A stretch of DNA of 6,448 nucleotides from an uncultured Lachnospiraceae bacterium (GCA_947591115.1 CANQCX010000114.1:1-6448); one strand, 5' to 3'. Positions 1-5,947 are shown, numbered from the stretch's first letter. Notes: a model not told the origin generated them from the sequence alone. Numbers and translations: made by a program.

Positions 1-594
1 GACTTTTTGACAAAACATGGATTTGTATATACGAAATTTAAAGGTCAGATGTTGTACCGTTCGGGAAAAGGAATTTTGGAGCTTCCGAAATTTCTGATAT
101 GGAATTACCAAAACGGCGTCTTTCATCTGGAAACATGGACGAGAAATGCATGGCTGCCGGGCGTATACGGAAGGGAAAACGCAATGACAGGCTTTAGTGG
201 ATGTATCCCGAAAAGCAGCTACAAAGGAGATGTCGATCGGTTTCTGGCGCTTCTGCACCAGCCGGTCATGCAGCAGCAGGGCGGCGGACAGCCTGCAGCG
301 GGCAGCGTGCCGCAGCAGGCTCAGGGGCCGGTCATGGTACATGGAGTAGACAACGTGGGAGATGCCAATCTGACGCTTTGCTTTGGAATCATCGGACTGG
401 TATTCTTCTGCGTTCCCTGGGTTTCTTTGCTTATGGGAATTATGGCGGTTGTTTATTGGAACAAATCAAAAAATTCGTCTCGCGCAGGCAGGGCAAATGC
501 AGGTCTGGTATTGGGAATTTTAGCGATTATCTTTTCTTCGGTACTTTTGATCCTGTATTTTACCGGTGTGCTGAGCGGCGTCGTATTTGGTTAG
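1..594 (+). CDS. DUF4190-like membrane protein, 5' end outside window
   Basis: The frame is open from the left edge, so the gene probably starts upstream; a TTG at 7 could serve as a start but nothing decides it. Counting the first full codon as residue 1, about 90 residues form a soluble, aromatic-rich N-terminal part that I do not recognise. A low-complexity Gln/Gly/Pro/Ala linker follows (about 90-110), then two hydrophobic segments (about 124-152 and 166-192) separated by a short basic, polar loop containing KSKNSSRAGRANAG. Two membrane helices with a GxxxG-like second helix and a basic loop are the layout of DUF4190 proteins, whose function is unknown. The N-terminal domain is probably cytoplasmic or surface-facing, tethered by the linker; the topology cannot be fixed from sequence. 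The stop lies 9 bases before trmD and overlaps the trmD ribosome binding site, so the two are likely co-transcribed. The DUF4190 call is by pattern, not by search. Confidence 0.7.
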   Translation, partial: DFLTKHGFVYTKFKGQMLYRSGKGILELPKFLIWNYQNGVFHLETWTRNAWLPGVYGRENAMTGFSGCIPKSSYKGDVDRFLALLHQPVMQQQGGGQPAAGSVPQQAQGPVMVHGVDNVGDANLTLCFGIIGLVFFCVPWVSLLMGIMAVVYWNKSKNSSRAGRANAGLVLGILAIIFSSVLLILYFTGVLSGVVFG

Positions 595-597
595 GAG
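593..597 (+). promoter_or_regulatory. trmD ribosome binding site overlapping upstream stop
   Basis: AGGAG shares its first two bases with the TAG stop of the upstream gene and lies 6 bases before the trmD ATG. The position fixes the trmD start and suggests translational coupling with the membrane protein gene. Confidence 0.75.
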
Positions 598-603
598 AAG
601 CGG

Positions 604-1968
604 ATGAAATTTCATATTCTGACGCTGTTTCCGGAAATGGTTTTGCAGGGGTTGATGTCCAGCATTACCGGACGGGCGGTCAGGGAACAGAAAATTGAAG
701 TGGAAGCAATCGACATTCGGGATTATACCAAAGAAAAACACCGAAAGGTAGACGACTATCCTTATGGGGGCGGCGCAGGTATGCTGATTCAGGCGCAGCC
801 TGTTTATGATGCCTATCAAAGCGTTTCCGAAAAGCTTTCCCCTTCCCATACACGCCGCGTGATTTATGTAACTCCGCAGGGAAGTCCGTTTTCCCAGCAG
901 ATGGCGGAAGAATTTTCCGCATATGACGATCTGATTTTTTTATGCGGCCATTATGAAGGAATCGACGAGCGCGTTTTGGAAGAAGTGGTAACGGATCATG
1001 TTTCCATCGGCGACTATGTCATGACCGGAGGCGAGCTTGCCGCTATGGTAATGGTAGATGTGATCGCGCGGCTGGTTCCGGGCGTTTTGCACAATCAGGA
1101 ATCCGCGCGTACAGAATCCTTTCAGGGCCCGCTTTTGGAATATCCGCAGTATTCCCGTCCGGAGATCTGGCATGGAAAGGCGGTGCCTGAGGTATTGCTG
1201 TCCGGAGATGCCGGACGGGTGCGCGCATGGCGGCTGGAGGAATCCGTAAAACGCACCAGAGAGCGCCGGCCGGATCTGTATGCGCAGTATCAGGAGCTTG
1301 TGGAGTGCAGGGAACGGATGAAAAAGCAAAAGCGGCTTCATGCGGATATGCTGGGACTTTTGGAGCGGGGCTGCGGACAGCGTCCCTGCCGCTGCGGAGA
1401 GCGGATCCTGCTGTACGGCAGAGACGGAAAAACAATGTTTTACACCTCGATGGGAGCGGAGCGGGAGTCGGAATTCTGGGAAAATCTTCCGGAGGAAACG
1501 CTTGCGGGGGTACGCCGCGTCTTTCTGCATCAGCAGGCTTCCGTAGAGCCGTTTCAAAAGCGGACGGGGATGCGGCTTATTGGCAGATACCGCAACTGGA
1601 TTTATACCAAAAAAGAAAAGCTTCCCGTCCGCGGACTTTACCGGCAGGATGCGGAAACGGAGGACGGATTTTTGATTCGGGAGCTTGCAAACGGGCAATA
1701 CGGCGCGTATGTACAGGAAACGCTTGCGGGACGCGCGGGAATCGATGAAGAGGGCGGACTTTGGACGGAGTGCTTTTGGACGGATTTGCCGGAAGGAGAA
1801 AAAGTTCCGGTTGAAAAAGCGCTTTGGACGTTTCTTTCAAATCTTGCGCTGGAGCAGGGATTTACGCCGTATGCGCGGCTGTCCGCGGAAAACGCCGTTT
1901 CGCAGAACAGGCTGGAGGAGCTGGGATTTTACGGTTCTAAGACCGAGCTCTATTGCATGGAATTTTAA
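604..1968 (+). CDS. trmD: tRNA (guanine-37-N1)-methyltransferase TrmD fused to a C-terminal GNAT-like domain
   Basis: TrmD uses S-adenosylmethionine to methylate N1 of G37, next to the anticodon, which prevents +1 frameshifting. Residues 1-245 are a full TrmD: KVDDYPYGGGAGM (48-60), VTPQGSPFSQQM (89-100), the trefoil-knot cofactor region CGHYEGIDERV (114-124) and SIGDYVMTGGELA (134-146), then ARLVPGVL with Arg156, and LLEYPQYSRP (177-186). The catalytic Asp169 of the E. coli and Haemophilus enzymes aligns with Glu171 here (ARTESF). TrmD normally ends near 240-255 residues; this protein has 454. Residues about 265-454 resemble a GNAT fold, most clearly at the end: a helix at 401-417, then GFTPYARLSAENAVSQNRLEELGF (split as 419-442), like the C-terminal part of FR47-type acetyltransferases. 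The RxxGxG acetyl-CoA loop is not intact. There is no stop or frame change at the junction. The start has a good AGGAG at 6 bases. A terminator follows directly. The TrmD call is certain; the GNAT call is by pattern. Confidence 0.95.
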   Translation: MKFHILTLFPEMVLQGLMSSITGRAVREQKIEVEAIDIRDYTKEKHRKVDDYPYGGGAGMLIQAQPVYDAYQSVSEKLSPSHTRRVIYVTPQGSPFSQQMAEEFSAYDDLIFLCGHYEGIDERVLEEVVTDHVSIGDYVMTGGELAAMVMVDVIARLVPGVLHNQESARTESFQGPLLEYPQYSRPEIWHGKAVPEVLLSGDAGRVRAWRLEESVKRTRERRPDLYAQYQELVECRERMKKQKRLHADMLGLLERGCGQRPCRCGERILLYGRDGKTMFYTSMGAERESEFWENLPEETLAGVRRVFLHQQASVEPFQKRTGMRLIGRYRNWIYTKKEKLPVRGLYRQDAETEDGFLIRELANGQYGAYVQETLAGRAGIDEEGGLWTECFWTDLPEGEKVPVEKALWTFLSNLALEQGFTPYARLSAENAVSQNRLEELGFYGSKTELYCMEF

Positions 1969-1978
1969 TACAGAAGGT

Positions 1979-2020
1979 CTGCCGCATGGCAAGGTAAGCC
2001 TTCGGTGCGGCAGCTTTTTT
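1979..2020 (+). terminator. Rho-independent terminator of the trmD unit
   Basis: CTGCCGCA (1979-1986) pairs perfectly with TGCGGCAG (2006-2013); an inner AAGG/CCTT hairpin can form in the loop, and C plus six T (2015-2020) follows. It begins 10 bases after the trmD stop. On the minus strand the stem is not followed by T, so it works rightward only. Confidence 0.9.
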
Positions 2021-2032
2021 GCATACGATGGT

Positions 2033-2067
2033 AAAAAGGAGGCTGTCCTTTCGGACAACCCCTTTTT
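2033..2067 (-). terminator. argG terminator, possibly bidirectional
   Basis: AAAAAGG (2033-2039) pairs with CCTTTTT (2061-2067), and TGTCC (2044-2048) with GGACA (2053-2057), around a 4-base loop, with a small bulge and one mismatch between. Read leftward it starts 5 bases beyond the argG stop and ends in a T run. Read rightward it also ends in five T, so it could back up the trmD terminator. Confidence 0.85.
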
Positions 2068-2072
2068 GGTTC

Positions 2073-3296
2073 TTAGTTCTTTTTTTGTTCCAGCTCCTGC
2101 ATTTTCATAGCGCGGACTTTTAACGGAAGTCCGAATAAGGTAATAAAGCCTTCGGCATCGTGGTGGTCGTAGAGATCTCCGGTGGTAAAGCTTGCAAGGG
2201 ATTCGCTGTAGAGCGAGTACGGCGAAGTGGTTCCGGCTTTGATGATGTTTCCTTTATAAAGCTTGAAACGGACTTCTCCGGTTACATATTCCTGAGTGGA
2301 GGTTACAAATGCCTGTACGGCTTCACGCAGCGGAGTAAACCATTTGCCTTCGTAAACGATCTGAGCCATTTTATTGCCCATTTCTTTTTTGACTTCCATA
2401 GTTGCGCGGTCAAGCACCAGCTCCTCCAATTGTGCATGAGCCTCCATCAGAATGGTTCCGCCCGGCGTCTCGTAAACGCCGCGGGATTTCATGCCGACAA
2501 CGCGGTTTTCTACAATGTCTACGATGCCGATGCCATGTTTGCCGCCCAGACGGTTCAGCTCGCGGATGATATCGCTGACCTTCATTTCTTTTCCGTTGAC
2601 CGACTTCGGAATGCCTTTTTCAAACGTCATAGTCACATATTCCGCTTCGTCCGGCGCTTTCTCCGGCGATACGCCAAGTACCAGAAGATGGTCGTAATCC
2701 GGCTCGTTTGCAGGATCCTCCAGCTCCAGTCCTTCATGGCTGATATGCCAGAGGTTGCGGTCGCGGCTGTAGCTTTGATCCGCAGAAAACGGCAGATGAA
2801 TGCCATGCGCTTTGCAGTATTCGATTTCTTCCTCGCGGGACTGCATCGTCCAGGAATCCTGACGCCATGCGGCAATGATCTTTAGATCCGGAGCAAGCGC
2901 TTTGATGCCCAGTTCGAAACGGATTTGATCGTTGCCTTTTCCGGTTGCACCATGACAGATCGCGGTTGCGCCCTCTTTTCTGGCAACCTCGACCAGACGC
3001 TTGGCAATGCCCGGACGCGCCATAGAGGTGCCGAGAAGATATTTATTTTCATAAACGGCTCCCGCCTGAACGCATGGAACGATGTAATCGTCGCAGAATT
3101 CATCGGTTATGTCCTCAATATATAATTTGGAAGCGCCGGATAGTTTGGCGCGCTCCTCCAGTCCGTCCAGTTCTTCGCCCTGTCCGCAGTCGATGCAGCA
3201 GCAGATGACCTCATAGTCATAATTTTCTTTTAACCATGGAATGATCGCAGTCGTATCCAGACCGCCGGAATACGCCAAAACAACTTTTTCTTTCAT
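2073..3296 (-). CDS. argG: Argininosuccinate synthase
   Basis: This enzyme condenses citrulline and aspartate with ATP to make argininosuccinate, the penultimate step of arginine synthesis, in the cytoplasm. At 407 residues it has the normal family length. Visible signatures are the N-type ATP pyrophosphatase P-loop AYSGGLDTT (8-16), HGATGKGNDQIRFE (115-128), which contacts the substrates, and YSRDRNLWHISHEG (176-189). The frame extends 24 codons further upstream, to 3368, but that stretch contains the likely -10 element and has no conserved residues. The ATG at 3296 gives the canonical MKEKVVLAYSGG start and has AGAAAGGA 10 bases upstream. The gene stands alone: a terminator follows immediately, so argH, often the next gene, is not co-transcribed here. 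It diverges from argC across a shared control region with ARG-box-like sites, so repression by arginine through ArgR/AhrC is likely. Confidence 0.97.
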   Translation of the reverse strand: MKEKVVLAYSGGLDTTAIIPWLKENYDYEVICCCIDCGQGEELDGLEERAKLSGASKLYIEDITDEFCDDYIVPCVQAGAVYENKYLLGTSMARPGIAKRLVEVARKEGATAICHGATGKGNDQIRFELGIKALAPDLKIIAAWRQDSWTMQSREEEIEYCKAHGIHLPFSADQSYSRDRNLWHISHEGLELEDPANEPDYDHLLVLGVSPEKAPDEAEYVTMTFEKGIPKSVNGKEMKVSDIIRELNRLGGKHGIGIVDIVENRVVGMKSRGVYETPGGTILMEAHAQLEELVLDRATMEVKKEMGNKMAQIVYEGKWFTPLREAVQAFVTSTQEYVTGEVRFKLYKGNIIKAGTTSPYSLYSESLASFTTGDLYDHHDAEGFITLFGLPLKVRAMKMQELEQKKN

Positions 3297-3306
3297 AATC
3301 TGATTA

Positions 3307-3314
3307 TCCTTTCT
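3307..3314 (-). promoter_or_regulatory. argG ribosome binding site
   Basis: AGAAAGGA on the minus strand ends 10 bases before the ATG at 3296. It supports this start over the longer frame beginning at 3368, which has no such element. Confidence 0.65.
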
Positions 3315-3339
3315 ACTACAATGTATGGTAACTAGGACT

Positions 3340-3368
3340 ACTATACAACAACCCTGAATAAAACTCAA
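3340..3368 (-). promoter_or_regulatory. argG promoter (sigma-A type)
   Basis: On the minus strand, TTGAGT (3368-3363) and TATAGT (3345-3340) are separated by exactly 17 bases. Transcription would begin near 3333, leaving a leader of about 37 bases. The weaker ARG-box-like site touches the -35 by one base. Confidence 0.7.
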
Positions 3369-3385
3369 GTGAAAAAATATACATT
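3368..3385. promoter_or_regulatory. Weaker ARG-box-like operator half
   Basis: AGTGAAAAAATATACATT matches the E. coli-type ARG box TNTGAATWWWWATTCANA with four mismatches, keeping the TGAA and CA cores. By itself it would be unconvincing. Its spacing, 2 bases from the stronger box (centres 20 apart, one face of the helix), is what supports it, because ArgR hexamers usually bind paired boxes about 2-3 bases apart. Confidence 0.5.
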
Positions 3386-3387
3386 TT

Positions 3388-3405
3388 TATGAATATTTAT
3401 GCATA
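3388..3405. promoter_or_regulatory. Strong ARG-box-like operator
   Basis: TATGAATATTTATGCATA matches the ARG box TNTGAATWWWWATTCANA at all but one defined position (G for T at 3401). It lies between the argG and argC promoters, the expected place for an ArgR/AhrC site in an arginine-gene control region. The regulator itself is not in the window. Confidence 0.72.
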
Positions 3406-3424
3406 ATTTTGTGAACTTTTCCCC

Positions 3425-3453
3425 TTTACGGAATCACGAAGGTATACTATAGT
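3425..3453 (+). promoter_or_regulatory. argC operon promoter (sigma-A type)
   Basis: TTTACG (3425-3430) and TATAGT (3448-3453) are separated by 17 bases; transcription would start near 3460, about 30 bases before argC. The ARG boxes lie upstream of this -35. A weaker alternative, TATACA (3378-3383) with CATAAT (3402-3407) at 18 bases, would lie inside the operator. Confidence 0.7.
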
Positions 3454-3474
3454 AGGATAAGGAAATTTTTACAG

Positions 3475-3480
3475 AAGGGA
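3475..3480 (+). promoter_or_regulatory. argC ribosome binding site
   Basis: AAGGGA ends 9 bases before the argC ATG. The N-terminal sequence after this ATG begins directly with the nucleotide-binding strand, so the start is well placed. Confidence 0.65.
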
Positions 3481-3489
3481 AGAAACGTT

Positions 3490-4548
3490 ATGATAAAAGC
3501 AGGAATTATCGGGGCGACCGGATATGCGGGAGCGGAGCTGGTGCGCCTTTTGATGAATCATAAAGAGGTGCGGATCGTGTGGTTTGGTTCGAGAAGCTAC
3601 ATCGATGAGAAATACGCCTCCGTTTATCGGAATTTTTTTGAGATCGTGGATGCGGCCTGCATGGACGACCGTCTGGAGGAGCTGGCGGAGCGCGTAGACG
3701 TGATTTTTACCGCAACACCGCAGGGATTTCTGGCGGGCATGTTAAACGAAGAAATTTTAAAAAAAGTAAAGATCGTGGATTTAAGCGCGGATTTTCGGAT
3801 CAAAGATGTGGCGGTGTACGAAAAGTGGTATCAGATCGAGCATAAAAGTCCGCAGTTTATTGAAGAAGCGGTATACGGTCTGTGCGAAATCAACCGCGAT
3901 AAGATTACGAAGGAAACCCGTCTTGTGGCAAATCCGGGATGCTATACGACCTGCTCCATCCTTACGGCGTACCCGCTGGTAAAGGAGGGACTGATCGATC
4001 CCGATACGCTGATCATCGATGCAAAATCCGGAACCTCCGGAGCCGGACGGGGCGCCAAAACCGCAAATCTGTTCTGCGAGGTAAACGAAAGCATAAAAGC
4101 GTATGGAGTGGGCAGCCACCGGCACACGCCGGAAATTGAAGAACAGCTTGGATATGCGGCGGGAAAAGAGATCGTGGTCAGCTTTACGCCGCACCTTGTA
4201 CCGATGAATCGGGGAATTCTGGCGACGGAATACGCTTCTTTGGTAAAAAAAGCGGACGGAACCTATCCGTCTTATGAGGAGATCAAAGCGGTATACGACC
4301 GCTATTATGCAGAAGAAAAATTTGTGCGCGTGCTGGAAAAGGGCGTTTATCCGGAAACCAGATGGGTAAAAGGCAGCAATTATGTGGATATTGGCTTTGC
4401 CGTTGACAGCCGTACCGGACGCGTCATTATGATGGGCGCGCTGGATAATCTGGTCAAAGGAGCGGCGGGACAGGCGGTGCAGAACATGAACCTGCTGTTC
4501 GGCTGCAGAGAATCAGAGGGATTAGAGCTGATTCCGCTGTTTCCGTAA
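3490..4548 (+). CDS. argC: N-acetyl-gamma-glutamyl-phosphate reductase
   Basis: ArgC reduces N-acetylglutamyl phosphate with NADPH to N-acetylglutamate semialdehyde, the step after ArgB. The 352 residues are normal for the family. The N-terminal Rossmann motif is GIIGATGYAGAELVRLL (5-21). The catalytic cysteine is Cys151 in ANPGCYTTCS (147-156). SGTSGAGR (180-187) and GSHRHTPEIEEQL (208-220) follow, the latter carrying the conserved histidines (210, 212) of the active site. This is the first gene of the operon, 20 bases ahead of the small acetyltransferase gene, with its own promoter and ribosome binding site. It probably responds to arginine through the ARG-box-like sites upstream. Nothing in the sequence is broken or unusual. 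Confidence 0.97.
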   Translation: MIKAGIIGATGYAGAELVRLLMNHKEVRIVWFGSRSYIDEKYASVYRNFFEIVDAACMDDRLEELAERVDVIFTATPQGFLAGMLNEEILKKVKIVDLSADFRIKDVAVYEKWYQIEHKSPQFIEEAVYGLCEINRDKITKETRLVANPGCYTTCSILTAYPLVKEGLIDPDTLIIDAKSGTSGAGRGAKTANLFCEVNESIKAYGVGSHRHTPEIEEQLGYAAGKEIVVSFTPHLVPMNRGILATEYASLVKKADGTYPSYEEIKAVYDRYYAEEKFVRVLEKGVYPETRWVKGSNYVDIGFAVDSRTGRVIMMGALDNLVKGAAGQAVQNMNLLFGCRESEGLELIPLFP

Positions 4549-4568
4549 GGAAAGGGGATAAAGGAACG

Positions 4569-5024
4569 ATGGAAGCATATCAGATTCGGGTAATGACGAT
4601 GGAGGATTATGAGGAAGTGTATCGGCTGTGGAAAGGAATCCGCGGCTTCGGGATCCGCACTATTGACGATTCCAAAGACGGGATTGCGCGTTTCCTCAAG
4701 CGGAATCCTTCCACCAGCGTCGTAGCGGAAACGGACGGCAGGATCGTAGGCGCGATTTTATGCGGGCACGACGGCAGACGGGGATACTTTTACCATGTAT
4801 GCGTTCAGGAAGCTTACCGCAAACGGGGAATCGGAAAAGCGATGGCGGTCGCCTGTATGCACGCACTGAAGAAGGAGCAGATCAATAAGGTCAGCCTGAT
4901 CGCATTTAAAAATAATGAGATCGGCAATCTGTTCTGGAAAGAAGAAGGATGGACGTTTCGGGAGGATCTCAATTACTATGATTTTACCTTAAACGAAGCG
5001 AACATAACGAATTTTAATAAATAA
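4569..5024 (+). CDS. Stand-alone GNAT N-acetyltransferase within the arg operon
   Basis: A 151-residue single-domain GNAT protein. VVAETDGRIVGAILCGHDGR (56-75) is the central beta strand and turn, and HVCVQEAYRKRGIGKAM (80-96) carries the acetyl-CoA-binding R-x-x-G-x-G/A loop as RKRGIG. The end, NNEIGNLFWKEEGWTF, matches the usual N-x-x-x-x-x-F/Y-x-x-x-G-F/W motif B. The layout resembles YpeA/RimI-type GNATs. The substrate cannot be read from the sequence. The gene lies 20 bases after argC and 23 before argB, so it belongs to the operon, in a place where clostridial clusters often carry argJ. A role in making N-acetylglutamate is therefore possible (a short NAGS is known in Mycobacterium), but protein or small-molecule acetylation is equally open. 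Purine-rich AAGGGG (4552-4557) or AAAGGA (4560-4565) could be the ribosome binding site. Confidence 0.88.
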   Translation: MEAYQIRVMTMEDYEEVYRLWKGIRGFGIRTIDDSKDGIARFLKRNPSTSVVAETDGRIVGAILCGHDGRRGYFYHVCVQEAYRKRGIGKAMAVACMHALKKEQINKVSLIAFKNNEIGNLFWKEEGWTFREDLNYYDFTLNEANITNFNK

Positions 5025-5033
5025 ATGAGCGGC

Positions 5034-5038
5034 AGGAG
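5034..5038 (+). promoter_or_regulatory. argB ribosome binding site
   Basis: AGGAG stands 9 bases before the ATG at 5048. This favours that start over the in-frame ATG at 5063, although the latter has GGGAGA upstream and cannot be ruled out. Confidence 0.65.
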
Positions 5039-5047
5039 AGAAGAAAA

Positions 5048-5947
5048 ATGGGAGAACAAAATATGGAAACGGTTATGGAAAAAGCGCAGGTATTGATCGA
5101 AGCGCTGCCTTATATCCAGCGTTTTAACCGGAAGATCATCGTTGTAAAATACGGCGGCTCCGCAATGGTGGACGAACAGTTAAAAAAGCAGGTCATTCAG
5201 GATGTAACGCTTTTAAAACTGGTAGGCTTTAAGCCGATCATCGTACATGGCGGCGGAAAGGAGATCAGCCAGTGGGTAGGGAAGCTCGGCATGGAGGCGG
5301 AGTTTGTCAACGGACTTCGAAAAACCGACGCCGCAACGATGGAAGTAGCGGAAATGGTGTTAAATAAAGTCAATAAATCGCTGGTGCAGATGGTTCAGGA
5401 GCTTGGCGTGCTTGCAGTAGGCGTCAGCGGAAAAGACGGCGGTCTGTTTCAGGTAGAAAAAAAGCTTTCTAAAGGACAGGACATTGGTTTTGTCGGGGAG
5501 ATTACCAAAGTAAACCCGAAGATCTTATATGATCTGCTGGAAAAAGATTTCCTGCCAATCGTATGTCCGATCGGACTTGACGAGGAGTTTCAAACCTACA
5601 ACATCAATGCGGACGATGCCGCATGTGCGGTGGCAAGAGCCGTATCGGCGGAAAAACTGGCGTTTTTGACGGATATCGAGGGGGTATATCAGGATCCCGA
5701 GGATAAAGGGACGCTGATTTCCGAGCTGACGGTTTCCAAAGCGCGGGAGCTGATTTCGGACGGCTTTATCGGCGGAGGAATGCTGCCAAAGCTGAATAAC
5801 TGCATCGATGCGATCGAAAACGGCGTGTCGCGCGTACATATACTGGACGGCAGGATCGCCCACTGCCTCCTGCTGGAAATCTTTACCAACAAAGGAATCG
5901 GAACGGCGATCATCGGAGATAAGGAGACGAGATTTTATCATGAATAA
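5048..5947 (+). CDS. argB: Acetylglutamate kinase, arginine-sensitive type
   Basis: ArgB phosphorylates N-acetylglutamate with ATP, the second step of arginine synthesis and usually its control point. The 299 residues fit the long form of the family. Seen in order: an N-terminal helix (about 6-27, ending ALPYIQRFNRK), the phosphate-binding KYGGSAM (34-40), HGGGKEI (67-73), NINADD (185-190) and GGGMLPK (242-248). The N-terminal helix, which links dimers into a hexamer, and the C-terminal GRIAHCLLLEIFTNKGIGT (His272, Glu277, Gly283) are the features known from arginine-inhibited kinases such as those of Thermotoga and Pseudomonas. Feedback inhibition by arginine is thus predicted. The end overlaps the argD start by 8 bases, pointing to translational coupling. 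An alternative start five codons in (5063) would not remove any known element. Confidence 0.97.
   Translation: MGEQNMETVMEKAQVLIEALPYIQRFNRKIIVVKYGGSAMVDEQLKKQVIQDVTLLKLVGFKPIIVHGGGKEISQWVGKLGMEAEFVNGLRKTDAATMEVAEMVLNKVNKSLVQMVQELGVLAVGVSGKDGGLFQVEKKLSKGQDIGFVGEITKVNPKILYDLLEKDFLPIVCPIGLDEEFQTYNINADDAACAVARAVSAEKLAFLTDIEGVYQDPEDKGTLISELTVSKARELISDGFIGGGMLPKLNNCIDAIENGVSRVHILDGRIAHCLLLEIFTNKGIGTAIIGDKETRFYHE

Noticed and set aside
201..698. Open frame of 165 codons on the plus strand across the DUF4190 gene and the start of trmD
   Set aside because: It overlaps two better supported genes in another frame and its protein is Arg/Gly/Ala rich with no motif.
940..1698. Long open frame (252 codons) on the minus strand inside trmD
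   Set aside because: It lies wholly opposite a conserved gene, its protein has no recognisable motif, and its composition (Pro, Arg, Leu rich) is typical of an antisense shadow of GC-biased codons.
2160..2885. Long open frame (241 codons) on the plus strand opposite argG
   Set aside because: Fully antisense to argG, no recognisable domain or ribosome binding site; explained by argG codon use.
3297..3368. N-terminal extension of argG (24 extra codons from the ATG at 3368)
   Set aside because: The stretch includes the probable -10 element and transcription start, lacks conserved residues, and the ATG at 3296 has a ribosome binding site and gives the canonical family N-terminus.
3411..3424. 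Possible third ARG box beginning GTGAAC
   Set aside because: Only the TGAA part matches; the other half is CCCC instead of ATTCA.
3297..3489. Possible T-box, riboswitch or leader peptide in the argG-argC gap
   Set aside because: The predicted leaders are only about 30-37 bases and show no specifier hairpin, terminator/antiterminator pair or arginine-rich small frame.
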